Origin: Vibrio salinus
GTDB taxonomy: Bacteria; Pseudomonadota; Gammaproteobacteria; Enterobacterales; Vibrionaceae
Assembly: GCF_021272385.1 (NCBI RefSeq)
Contig: NZ_JAJSDZ010000010.1
Span: 248,001 to 312,000 of the forward strand
Direction of reading: 5' to 3'
Length of the DNA: 64,000 nt
Positions 36,584-45,335 of the stretch are shown one piece after another. Numbering within the stretch: position 1 is the stretch's first letter; each line of letters starts with the position of its first letter. The position numbers were made by a program, and so were the translations under genes. The notes under the pieces are model-generated. The model did not search any database and had not been told where the DNA came from. It saw only the letters and a list, made by a program, of their open reading frames with translations.

Positions 36584-39500
36584 TTATCCGGTTATAGAAT
36601 CTGAATATACAGTTTTAGTAAATCGATACAGATAATGAGGCCCACCAGCTTTTGGCCCTGTACCAGAAAGTCCCTGACCTCCAAATGGCTGAACACCGAC
36701 CACAGCTCCAACCTGATCTCTGTTTATATAACAATTACCGACCCGAGCGTGTCTTTCTATCCACCGATACGTTGTTTCATTCCGGCTATGAATACCCATC
36801 GTTAATCCATAACCGGTTGCATTTATCTTGTTAACAACTTCAGCAAGCTCATTCGCTTTAAACCGGACAATATGTAAAATGGGACCAAAATGCTCTTCCT
36901 TAAGAACATCAATATCGTCAATTTCAAAAGCTGTGGGTGCGATATAATCACCGTCATTACATATTTCCGACAATTTAACCTGAGCCAAGAGTTTCTGACT
37001 TTTTGTCATTTCACTAATGTGTGCTAAAAGTTTGTCTTTTGCTGTTTTATCAATTACAGGCCCAACATCTGTTGAATGTAGATAAGGAAGGCCTATCGAT
37101 AATTCATTCATAGCCCCTTCAATCAATTCAATAATACGATCCGCAATATCACTCTGAACAAATAACACTCTCAGGGCGGAACACCGTTGCCCCGCCGATG
37201 CGAATGCTGAGCGGATAACATCACGAACAACCTGTTCTGGTAATGCCGTGCTATCCACAATCATGGCATTTTGCCCGCCCGTTTCGGCAATAAAGGGCAC
37301 TGGAGACGAATCTCTTTCTGAAAGAACCTGATTAATTTTCTGGGCAGTTATCGTTGAACCTGTAAAAGCCACTCCGGCAATCGATGGATGACTTGTCAGG
37401 ATCTGACCAACTTCAGCGCCTTTACCGAGAACCAGCTGAATAACGCCATCCGGGAAGCCAGCTTCAACCATTAACTGAACAGCCTTTAAAGCAATTAACG
37501 ATGTTTGTTCCGCAGGTTTAGCTATAACCGTATTCCCCGAAATAAGTGCTGCTGAAATTTGGCCTAAAAAAATGGCCAAAGGAAAGTTCCAGGGGCTGAT
37601 ACAAACAAACACTCCTCGGCCAGTTTTTGAAGCAACCCGGCTAATTTTATCAAACCCGGTAATTTCTTTTGAATTCATCAGATGGATCTGAGTGGCATAA
37701 TAACGACAGAAATCAACAGCTTCCCTCACCTCATCAATACTGTCATGAATAGTTTTACCCGCTTCTTTATGACACAGAGCAACAAGTTCGGGCAGATTTT
37801 TTTCCAGTAGATCAGCCAATTTGTTAAGTTTATCGGCTCTGAATTCTCGACTTTTTCCATTCCAGTTAGAAAAAGCCTTTTCAGCGCCCTCAACAGCCGC
37901 AATCACCTGATGTTTCTTTGCAAATATAACCTGCCCAACCTCGGTTGCACGATCATAAGGAGCCGTTACAGACACAACCGACTCATCTGCCTTGATCATG
38001 CTTTCGAAAGTATCATGACCATTGATAATGGACGCCCCATGCCATTTTTTTTGCATCCAATAACTAACGTCTTCTTCAAAAGATTGCTTTTCACTCTCAA
38101 TATCTATATTTACCCCACAAGAATTTTTTCTTTCGGTATAAATTTCCGGAGGCAATGCTATTGCAGAGTTATGCAACGTCTTATTCATTAATAAGGTATC
38201 AACAGGGTGCTTTACGAGAGTGCTAACAGGGCATCTGGCATCGACCAGCCTGTGTACGAATGAACTATTTGCGCCATTCTCCAGCAACCTACGGACAAGG
38301 TAAGGAAGAAGATCCTTATGACTACCGACCGGAGCATAAATACGAATAGGCTGTTTATACATTCGCATCGCATAATGAAATAATCCGTCTCCCATTCCAT
38401 GCAGACGCTGAAATTCAAATTCTTCATGAGAAGCCATAACTGATATTGAGGTCACAGTTTGGGCATTATGACTGGCAAATTGAGGAAAGATATGACCTCT
38501 TACAGAATCACTAAGTAAAAAACGGGCACAGGCGAGATAAGAGACATCGGAGGCTTCCTTACGGGTATAAACAGGGTAGCGAGCATACCCAGCTTGCTGA
38601 GATAGTTTGATCTCACTATCCCAATAGGCTCCTTTAACCAACCGAACCGGTATTAAATCTCCCTGTTCCCTGGCTAACGCTGTTAACCAGACCAGAGATG
38701 GTAGTGCCCGTTTAGAATATGCCTGAATAACCAGACCAAATTTACCCCATCCTACAGCAGCAGGACTTCGGTATAATTTTTCAAATAACTCCAGAGAAAG
38801 TTCCAGCCGGTCCATCTCTTCTGCATCGATGGTAATACCTACATCAAGTTCACGTGCCCGGGAAATCAAAGTAACCAAAGTCGAATACAACTCCGTCATT
38901 ACCCTTTCTTTATTAGCAACTTCATAACGAGGGTGCAATGCAGACAATTTAATAGAAAGTGAAGGGGCCAATCGGGGATCGTCAGGACGGGTCTCCTGCC
39001 CAACAGCCTCAACTGCTGACATGTAATCCTTAAGGTATTTATTTGCATCAGCAGTAGTAAGTGCTGACTCACCAAGCATATCAAATGAGTAGGTATAACC
39101 TTTATCCCGCATAGGCTGGCCATTTCTTTGAGCTTCAGCCATTGTCTGGCCCAACACAAACTGACGACCCATAATTTTCATCGCTTGGTGCATAACCTGA
39201 CGTATGACTGGTTCCGAAAATTTTTGGACCAATCGATTTACCGCCTGAGCCGGACTGGTATTATCAACATCGGAAAGACCAATCACTTTACCCGTGATCA
39301 TCAATCCCCATGTTGAAGCATTCACAAATACAGAATCCGACCCTTTTAAATGAGACTTCCAGTCAGCAACGCTCAAACGATCTTTAATAAAAGCATCCGC
39401 TGTTTCAGAATCTGGAATACGCATTAATGCTTCAGCCAGACACATCAGTAAAATTCCTTCCTGAGTATCCAGACTATATTCAAGCAAAAGCGCGTCTATC

Positions 39501-39718
39501 ATCTGAATTGACTGTTTGTCTGATCTGATGGCTTCAATCAACTGAGTCGTCTTCTCAGAAATTTCCTTTTTCTCATCTTTCGTCGGAGTTGCAAGCGGCA
39601 AAAGCTGCTCTAACCATTGTGATTCATCCACCATATAAAGCGGAGAGATCATCGTCCAAAGTTTATCAAGTGGCTGCTCAACAAATTCAGACTTCAACAC
39701 ATCCGTTGCTGTAAACAT
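36584..39718 (-). CDS. putA: Bifunctional proline dehydrogenase/P5C dehydrogenase PutA
   Basis: Oxidises proline to glutamate with channelling of pyrroline-5-carboxylate. 1044 aa. FAD-dependent PRODH barrel about residues 130-480 (TIDAEEMDRLELSLELFEKLY, RLVKGAYWDSEIKL, YAPVGSHKDLLPYLVRRLLE). NAD-dependent P5CDH about 555-1010, with FIAETGGQNAMIVD (general-base Glu) and catalytic Cys846 in GQRCSAL. The N-terminal ribbon-helix-helix DNA-binding domain of enterobacterial PutA is absent, so it cannot repress its own operon; an AraC-family regulator upstream fits that gap. GAGG precedes the ATG. Confidence 0.97.
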   Translation of the reverse strand: MFTATDVLKSEFVEQPLDKLWTMISPLYMVDESQWLEQLLPLATPTKDEKKEISEKTTQLIEAIRSDKQSIQMIDALLLEYSLDTQEGILLMCLAEALMRIPDSETADAFIKDRLSVADWKSHLKGSDSVFVNASTWGLMITGKVIGLSDVDNTSPAQAVNRLVQKFSEPVIRQVMHQAMKIMGRQFVLGQTMAEAQRNGQPMRDKGYTYSFDMLGESALTTADANKYLKDYMSAVEAVGQETRPDDPRLAPSLSIKLSALHPRYEVANKERVMTELYSTLVTLISRARELDVGITIDAEEMDRLELSLELFEKLYRSPAAVGWGKFGLVIQAYSKRALPSLVWLTALAREQGDLIPVRLVKGAYWDSEIKLSQQAGYARYPVYTRKEASDVSYLACARFLLSDSVRGHIFPQFASHNAQTVTSISVMASHEEFEFQRLHGMGDGLFHYAMRMYKQPIRIYAPVGSHKDLLPYLVRRLLENGANSSFVHRLVDARCPVSTLVKHPVDTLLMNKTLHNSAIALPPEIYTERKNSCGVNIDIESEKQSFEEDVSYWMQKKWHGASIINGHDTFESMIKADESVVSVTAPYDRATEVGQVIFAKKHQVIAAVEGAEKAFSNWNGKSREFRADKLNKLADLLEKNLPELVALCHKEAGKTIHDSIDEVREAVDFCRYYATQIHLMNSKEITGFDKISRVASKTGRGVFVCISPWNFPLAIFLGQISAALISGNTVIAKPAEQTSLIALKAVQLMVEAGFPDGVIQLVLGKGAEVGQILTSHPSIAGVAFTGSTITAQKINQVLSERDSSPVPFIAETGGQNAMIVDSTALPEQVVRDVIRSAFASAGQRCSALRVLFVQSDIADRIIELIEGAMNELSIGLPYLHSTDVGPVIDKTAKDKLLAHISEMTKSQKLLAQVKLSEICNDGDYIAPTAFEIDDIDVLKEEHFGPILHIVRFKANELAEVVNKINATGYGLTMGIHSRNETTYRWIERHARVGNCYINRDQVGAVVGVQPFGGQGLSGTGPKAGGPHYLYRFTKTVYSDSITG

Positions 39719-39737
39719 GCGTTTTCCCTCAATCTCA

Positions 39738-39756
39738 CTCTCAGAACACCTGAGAG
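39738..39756 (-). other. Inverted repeat in the putA leader
   Basis: CTCTCAG, AACAC, CTGAGAG: a perfect 7-bp stem with a 5-nt loop, 20 bp upstream of the putA ATG and just before its ribosome site. It could be a leader hairpin or an operator. No T-run. Confidence 0.45.
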
Positions 39757-39799
39757 ACCAACAATAGCTAGCAGTGTATTTTGAGACAGAGGATAAAAC

Positions 39800-39832
39800 T
39801 TGTCAAAAACTCCATAGTTTTTGTCAAAAACT
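39800..39832 (-). promoter_or_regulatory. AraC-type tandem half-sites and -35 of putA
   Basis: Two identical 12-bp direct repeats TTGTCAAAAACT at 39800-39811 and 39821-39832, start to start exactly 21 bp, the spacing of AraC I1/I2 half-sites. On the minus strand each contains TTTTTGACAA, so the promoter-proximal copy supplies the -35 TTGACA, with AT-rich -10 candidates 17-19 bp further. This is the arrangement of a class II activator. The adjacent AraC-family gene is the obvious ligand-responsive activator. Confidence 0.7.
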
Positions 39833-39979
39833 ACGCAACTTAACAAAAATAAAACATAACTGACACCTTGCCATAATAATTAATCACCAGTTATTTAATA
39901 AAAAACCGAATAAAAATAAACAAGTCATCAATTTCGTGATGACAACTCACCTGTAAAAATAGCCATTTCAGACATTTTC

Positions 39980-40804
39980 TTATTTTTGCACTGAATAATG
40001 TTTTTTATACTGAGAAGGAGAAATCCCCTGTAGGCGGGAAAAGACATGAGCAAAGGTACTTTGTGCAGAAAATCCTGTCAGCTCAGCGATCTGCCCTAAC
40101 GTATAACGACCTTCTTCAATATAACTTTTTGCAATGTCTATTCGTTTACTAAGTACATATTGATGAGGCGTAACGCCAGTTTGCTGCTTAAATAAATGAT
40201 GAAATTGACTCTCACCCAAGTAGATACTGCCAGCAAGCTGGGCGACCGATATACGGTATGCTATATGTTTCTCGATATAGCGATCTATGACATTCAAATC
40301 AAGCCTAGGGATACCCCTCTGATATCCCATTCCTTTTATATGGCGCTGTAATAATGCCATCAGCGTGTCATTACAGGCTTGGCTTAAAAGTTCATCATCA
40401 GGACTGACTTTCATTTCATCAGACAGCATTTTTATTAATCTCTGAATTTGTCCATCCAGATAAAAATACATATCAGACTCTGCCAGATGATTTATCCGGT
40501 CAATCACACCGGAACCTTGTGGTGGAACGGCGCACAAATTCAGGACCAATATATCAGACTGACTAACCACGCCACCGAATGCATGACCGGAGCAAGAAGA
40601 GACAATACACCCTTTTCCGGGCCCGATACGGTTTCCGTGCCCTTCAATTTCGAAATCGGCTTCTCCCCTGAGACCAATGACAATCTGAGTGTAGTTATGA
40701 TCATGGCAGTTCATCTCAGAAGGAAGCGTAACCAGCTCGGCAGGCTTAATCGCCGATACTTTCATATCACTGTTATCTTTATGGTCTGAAATGACGGTAT
40801 TCAT
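39980..40804 (-). CDS. AraC-family regulator, likely activator of the put operon
   Basis: 274 aa. N-terminal cupin-like ligand domain (about 25-110: CHDHNYTQIVIGLRGEADFEIEGHG, with HDHN as a cupin-type histidine motif), then two helix-turn-helix motifs at about 175-270 (ISVAQLAGSIYLGESQFHHLFKQQTGVTPHQYVLSKR and LGQIAELTGFSAQSTFAHVFSRLQGISPSQYKK). It lies 261 bp upstream of putA on the same strand, with the 21-bp phased repeats between. AraC-type PruR activates put genes in Pseudomonas, and a proline-responsive PutR is known in Vibrio. Inducer inferred to be proline. Confidence 0.85.
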   Translation of the reverse strand: MNTVISDHKDNSDMKVSAIKPAELVTLPSEMNCHDHNYTQIVIGLRGEADFEIEGHGNRIGPGKGCIVSSCSGHAFGGVVSQSDILVLNLCAVPPQGSGVIDRINHLAESDMYFYLDGQIQRLIKMLSDEMKVSPDDELLSQACNDTLMALLQRHIKGMGYQRGIPRLDLNVIDRYIEKHIAYRISVAQLAGSIYLGESQFHHLFKQQTGVTPHQYVLSKRIDIAKSYIEEGRYTLGQIAELTGFSAQSTFAHVFSRLQGISPSQYKKHYSVQK

Positions 40805-41157
40805 GAAAACTATTTCTCAGAACAACTAATGGAATAAAAATAATACATCAACCCAGATAACTTCACAAAGATGGCTCTGGAAAGATGATCAAGAGGAAAT
40901 AAATTACGGTTAATGTCTCCTCAACTAAAAATTTCTACACCTAAAAGCTTGCATAATTTTTCATTGTGCTCAAAATGAATACTGATATATTTAACATTCA
41001 CAAAATCAGCAACCTAACGTTTTTTGTGTCGTGGGTCTCTCTATACGATAAGACTTATAGCAACTATTATGTGAGTGAGCTGATTTAGTGTTAGGCTTAA
41101 AGCCTAGTTGTTTTTCACCACACTTTTGTGGACAAACGTTATTTGTTGCAGGGACCT
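40805..41157. promoter_or_regulatory. Divergent promoter region, with a palindrome
   Basis: 353 bp between the AraC gene and the first PEGA gene. TAGGCTT-A-AAGCCTA at 41092-41106 is a perfect 15-bp palindrome 52 bp before the PEGA start, and CCACA-CTTT-TGTGG lies 12 bp further. Either could be an operator. An isolated RctB-like 12-mer, ATGATCAAGAGG, is at 40885-40896 and may be chance. Promoter hexamers are not firmly identified. Confidence 0.4.
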
Positions 41158-42273
41158 ATGATAAAACGTCACATCCCAGCGCTTATGTTAGCGCTAAGCC
41201 CTCTCTGGGTTACTACATCATCGGTGTATGCGGAAGAAGCTGCCGTCTCTCAGGTCGATCCTGTTGCGACGATAGATAGCCGGATCGATGAAAAGAAAAG
41301 TGAAATCGATAAAATTTCCAGTCAGTATGATGCTGAGGTGGCAACACTTCAACAACTAAAAAATGAAAAAGAAAAGCTGGAAAGAACCAGTAAAGAACTT
41401 GACGCGAAAAAAAACCGGGCTAAGGCCGCACTGGATAAGCAATACAGCCGACTTCTCGAAGACCCCAATACCGACCTGGCTACTTTTCAAAAGCAATATC
41501 AACAGGCCTGGGCAGACGTAAAATCCAACCAATCTGACTTGTTAGATAATGAGCAATCCTTGGCTGAGTCCGGAATAAAACTTTCTCAGTTCAAACAAAA
41601 ACTGGGTAGATTAAACAGTGACTATGCGAACCTCAAAGAATCGCGTGTCGACGCCAGAATCAAGCGTCTTAATGCTGAGCTGACACAAAGCGGTGTTATT
41701 AAAGCAAGCTATAAAACAACCTGTTCTTCTTCAATGACATTAGGAGAATGCTCGCGTCAGGGTATTTATCTGACCAAGCAACAGGCCGTCAGTTCATTCA
41801 GAAGCAAATTAGTTAACGGATTAACCGAATCTATTCTGGCAAAACAAAACCTGAAACAGGTTCAGCTAAATGTCCATATATCAGATAGTCAGACACTAAA
41901 AAGTGGCTTTCAGGGTAACAACGATTATTTTGCTGAAGTACAGGCGCAAGTTCAGGCTCACCCAGAAGCAACAGCAGCCTGCAAGCTGCTAAATGTTTCT
42001 TCAAGATATTGCCTGAATGGTGAAGTCATTACCGTCAAGCAACACAAAACAGAAAAACACTGGGCAAATATAACAGTTCGCTCTGATCAGTATAACGATT
42101 CTGTCACCATTGATGGCGTAAATTATGGCAGCACACCTGTTGATATTTCACTAACAACAGGTCAGCACCGAATTACCGTGAAGAAAAATGGGTATGAAAC
42201 CTATAACAAATCGGTTACAGTCAATGCCAATGATACGATTTGGGTCAAACTAAGACCAGTAAAATCAAACTAA
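41158..42273 (+). CDS. Periplasmic coiled-coil PEGA-domain protein
   Basis: 371 aa. Signal peptide MIKRHIPALMLALSPLWV...SSVYA, cut before EEAAV. A long coiled coil (about 35-185, ELEKL-type heptads) is followed by a region with four cysteines (TTCSSSMTLGECSRQ, ATAACKLLNVSSRYC) and a C-terminal PEGA domain (about 300-370: NDSVTIDGVNYGSTPVDISLTTGQHRITVKKNGY). PEGA domains occur in envelope proteins. AGGG sits just before the ATG at 41158; a GTG 10 codons upstream is less likely. Its neighbour at 42430 is a paralogue with the same architecture. Confidence 0.82.
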   Translation: MIKRHIPALMLALSPLWVTTSSVYAEEAAVSQVDPVATIDSRIDEKKSEIDKISSQYDAEVATLQQLKNEKEKLERTSKELDAKKNRAKAALDKQYSRLLEDPNTDLATFQKQYQQAWADVKSNQSDLLDNEQSLAESGIKLSQFKQKLGRLNSDYANLKESRVDARIKRLNAELTQSGVIKASYKTTCSSSMTLGECSRQGIYLTKQQAVSSFRSKLVNGLTESILAKQNLKQVQLNVHISDSQTLKSGFQGNNDYFAEVQAQVQAHPEATAACKLLNVSSRYCLNGEVITVKQHKTEKHWANITVRSDQYNDSVTIDGVNYGSTPVDISLTTGQHRITVKKNGYETYNKSVTVNANDTIWVKLRPVKSN

Positions 42274-42317
42274 TATAGTACTGTAGTCACCTCTCAGTCA
42301 GGGTAACTGGTGGAGCT

Positions 42318-42374
42318 ACGCCATTTTGGGATTTAATTACTAAGGTAATAATAGAACTCCAAGATGGCGTTTTT
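42318..42374 (+). other. Long-loop hairpin with T-run between the paralogues
   Basis: ACGCCATTTTGG (42318-42329) pairs with CCAAGATGGCGT (42359-42370), with one G-U and an inner ATTAC/GTAAT stem; TTTTT follows. It has the form of a conditional terminator or attenuator. An in-frame ATG at 42364 lies within the 3' arm and is an unlikely start for the next gene. Confidence 0.6.
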
Positions 42375-42429
42375 GGTAAAAATATATCAATATGATCCCG
42401 AATTATTAATTAATAACAAGTGTGAACAA

Positions 42430-44397
42430 ATGCGACAAGGAATACCTTCTTTATTATTTTATATTTTCCCTTGCTTAATTGCGTTTAGCATCTCTTCTGA
42501 GGAAGCGGAAGTATCGTATAAGAACGATCAAGATGCGTCACAGCAAAAATTGATTAATAACACGACCAATGCCCCCAAAGACACAACCACTATCGTACCA
42601 AAAGAACTTATAGCGAAAAATCAACCTGAGCCTAAAAAAGTGGCGACGAAGAAAAAAGTTGATTTAACCTCTATTATTTCTATTGATGATGCTCTTTTCA
42701 GCGAGCACTCAGAACTGGAAAAAACCAATAAAAAATATAAGATTCAGAAAAATAAATTATCTAATCTGAAGGACAACCTGAAAAGATTAACAACTCATGC
42801 TAAACAGCTGGACAAGGAGTTAAAAAAATCAAAATCAGCCCTGAAAGCGGCCTACGATAAAATGCTAACCATTCCAGACTTTGACATTTCTAAATATCAG
42901 AAGAACTATCAGAATATCTGGTCCGATGTAAAACAAAATCAGCAGGATAGGTTAGAAACCGGACAGCGTATTACAGAGCAAAAAAGCGTCTTAAAAGCAC
43001 TTGAAACAAAAATATCGATTTTTGAAGCAAAGATTAATGGCCTTGAAAAAAACAAAAAATTAGCCAGAACCGAACGCCTTTATGAAGAACTGTCTGAAGA
43101 GAGAACCGAAAAAGTCTCTTTTACAAATCGCTGTTCAGCTAGTATGACACTCAAGCAATGTGAAGATCAGACAATTGAACTCGGATTACAAAAAACTGTT
43201 AAACAATTTAAAAAGAATTTGCTTGCGGATACTACTGAATCTAATGTTGTTGTTCCAAATGCTAAACATACTTCATTCAATGTCCGTATTCTGAAATATG
43301 ATGTAATCCGCTCAGGGTTTCAGGATAAAAACCGCTATCAGGTTGTTTTACAGGGACTGCTTAAGAGTAAAATATCTAAATCCACCTCATGTCAGTTACT
43401 GAATCTGAAAGCCCAATACTGTGCTGTTAAGAAAGCCATGAAAAAACAACAGGAGATGGCTTGGTACAATGTCACAATCCGCTCCAATCAATATGATGAT
43501 CACGTCTATATTGATGATGTGAGTTATGGCAAATCTCCAGTTGAAATTTCACTGCCTAAGGGAATTCATACTCTAGTAGTGAAAAAAGATGGTTATGTCA
43601 CATTCAGAAACTCTTTCAAACTGCATGCTGATACGAATATTCGTGCCGTGTTAAGCCAAAAAGGAAACCCTTTAAAAACTGGCTTTAAATTTAAAGACTC
43701 AATAGATAAACAACATAGCGGACCCGAAATTGTCGCTGTTACCCCCGGAACTTACTATCTGGGCGAATACAGTTCCATACAGTATAATCTTGATCATGCT
43801 TTCGCAATTTCAGCAACACCGGTAACCGTTGCTCAATATAAAGAATTTGTCACATCAACCAATTACAAAACCAAAGCAGAAATTTCGAAATCATGCTTGG
43901 TGATGAAAAACGATCAAACGGTTTCAGATAAAAATGCCAGTTGGAAATCTCCGGGCTTTCGTCAGACAAACGAAAATCCAGTCGTATGTGTCACAAAATA
44001 TGATGCAGAAGCCTATACTCGTTGGTTAACACAAAAAACTGGGTTCACTTACCGCCTGCCAACGGAGGAAGAATGGGAAATTGCCAGTCGTGCCGGGAAA
44101 ACAACCAACTACTGGTGGGGAGATGGATTCTTACCCGGTGCCGGTAATACTGGATGGGGCGGAACTTACTGGTCGAATAAAAGTACCTCTCCTGTCAAAT
44201 CGTTCTCAGCTAACGCATGGGGCATTTATGATGTCATCGGAAATGTCTGGGAGTGGACCAATAAGAAGCAAGGTGTGACTCGGGGCGGAGCATGGTGTTT
44301 CTCGCCTTCAACAGCTATGGCATTCAGTCAGTTGTATATTTCACCTTCATCATCAACAAACTACATTGGCTTCAGAGTACTAAGAACCATCCATTGA
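42430..44397 (+). CDS. Coiled-coil PEGA protein with FGE-sulfatase-like domain
   Basis: 655 aa from the ATG at 42430 (signal-like MRQGIPSLLFYIFPCLIAFSI); a longer frame starts at 42364 inside a hairpin. Coiled coil at about 85-225, then the same Cys-containing block as the paralogue upstream (NRCSASMTLKQCEDQT, STSCQLLNLKAQYC), PEGA (about 350-415) and a C-terminal FGE-sulfatase/SUMF1-like domain (about 430-655: VTVAQYKEFV, YRLPTEEEWEIASRAG, GNVWEWTN, RGGAWCF, FRVLR). Genuine formylglycine-generating enzymes need two cysteines near the end; only one (RGGAWCF) is visible, so oxidase activity is unlikely and a binding role is favoured. Probably an envelope protein. Function unknown. Confidence 0.8.
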   Translation: MRQGIPSLLFYIFPCLIAFSISSEEAEVSYKNDQDASQQKLINNTTNAPKDTTTIVPKELIAKNQPEPKKVATKKKVDLTSIISIDDALFSEHSELEKTNKKYKIQKNKLSNLKDNLKRLTTHAKQLDKELKKSKSALKAAYDKMLTIPDFDISKYQKNYQNIWSDVKQNQQDRLETGQRITEQKSVLKALETKISIFEAKINGLEKNKKLARTERLYEELSEERTEKVSFTNRCSASMTLKQCEDQTIELGLQKTVKQFKKNLLADTTESNVVVPNAKHTSFNVRILKYDVIRSGFQDKNRYQVVLQGLLKSKISKSTSCQLLNLKAQYCAVKKAMKKQQEMAWYNVTIRSNQYDDHVYIDDVSYGKSPVEISLPKGIHTLVVKKDGYVTFRNSFKLHADTNIRAVLSQKGNPLKTGFKFKDSIDKQHSGPEIVAVTPGTYYLGEYSSIQYNLDHAFAISATPVTVAQYKEFVTSTNYKTKAEISKSCLVMKNDQTVSDKNASWKSPGFRQTNENPVVCVTKYDAEAYTRWLTQKTGFTYRLPTEEEWEIASRAGKTTNYWWGDGFLPGAGNTGWGGTYWSNKSTSPVKSFSANAWGIYDVIGNVWEWTNKKQGVTRGGAWCFSPSTAMAFSQLYISPSSSTNYIGFRVLRTIH

Positions 44398-44410
44398 TCA
44401 GCATATAAAT

Positions 44411-44441
44411 AAAAGGCATGATACCGAAATTCATGCCTTTG
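44411..44441. terminator. Bidirectional terminator between the PEGA-FGE gene and pdxH
   Basis: AAAGGCATGA/TCATGCCTTT, a 10-bp stem with a 9-nt loop, 14 bp after the PEGA-FGE stop and 23 bp after the convergent pdxH stop. A and T runs flank both sides. Confidence 0.8.
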
Positions 44442-44463
44442 TTATTTTACTCTGTATTACAAA

Positions 44464-45099
44464 TTATGGTGCCAGACGTTCAATACTCCAGTTACTATTA
44501 TCTTTCGAATAAATAAAACGGTCATGAAGACGGTGCTCTCCTCCCTGCCAGAACTCAATCGTTTCCGGTGTAACACGATACCCGCCCCAAAAACTTGGCA
44601 TTGGGATCTCACCATTTGCAAACTTCTGCTTTAATTCAAGATATTTTCCGACCAGAACGCCACGGGCTGAAAGACGGCTACTCTGATGGCTGGCAATAGC
44701 AGCAATCTGACTTTCCTTTGGGCGAGAAGTAAAATATTTCATATTTTCCATCGCTGACAACTTCTCTGCATGACCGGTGATATGAACCTGCCTTTCCAGT
44801 AAATGCCAGGGAAAGTGAATACTTACTTTACTATTGTTATCTATATGTTGAGCTTTTCTGCTACCTAAATTGGTATAAAAAACAAATCCTTCCTTAGATA
44901 CATCTTTCAGCAAAACGATACGTTGAAATGGTTGTCCTGTAGCGTCTACTGTTGCAATAGTCATGGCTGTTGGATCGGCTAAATTTGCATCAATGGCCTG
45001 CTGTAACCACTTTTCAAACTGCTCTATGGGGTCATGACACAAATCCTTTCTGCGTAATCCCCCTTTTGTGTATTCTCGTCTGATCTCTGAGAGCTCCAT
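44464..45099 (-). CDS. pdxH: Pyridoxamine 5'-phosphate oxidase PdxH
   Basis: FMN-dependent oxidase making pyridoxal 5'-phosphate. 211 aa from the ATG at 45099, which has a strong AAGGAG 5 nt upstream; the frame runs 35 codons further but that part is AT-rich non-coding sequence. N-terminus [19 protein letters not shown], then [37 protein letters not shown], and the C-terminal [17 protein letters not shown] and SIERLAP are typical. Confidence 0.97.
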   Translation of the reverse strand: MELSEIRREYTKGGLRRKDLCHDPIEQFEKWLQQAIDANLADPTAMTIATVDATGQPFQRIVLLKDVSKEGFVFYTNLGSRKAQHIDNNSKVSIHFPWHLLERQVHITGHAEKLSAMENMKYFTSRPKESQIAAIASHQSSRLSARGVLVGKYLELKQKFANGEIPMPSFWGGYRVTPETIEFWQGGEHRLHDRFIYSKDNSNWSIERLAP

Positions 45100-45335
45100 G
45101 ACAACTCCTTTAGTAAATTTTTCCCGATTTTGCTCTCTATTCAAAATGATCTCAAGAAGTCTAAGCAAATTTATCAAAATTACATTATAACTTACGATAA
45201 CCAATGGAGTAATAAGTGACTATAATATAAATTAAATTTGTATTTAGTTGCATTCACTATATAACTATCTGTATTGTATTTATCAGGCTCTGTTGGCCTA
45301 AAATAATGTGCTTGTCTTCGAAAATAGGGATAAAA

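Noticed and set aside
43741..44397. Reading the FGE-like domain as an active formylglycine-generating enzyme
   Set aside because: Only one cysteine is visible at the active-site position and no sulfatase is nearby.
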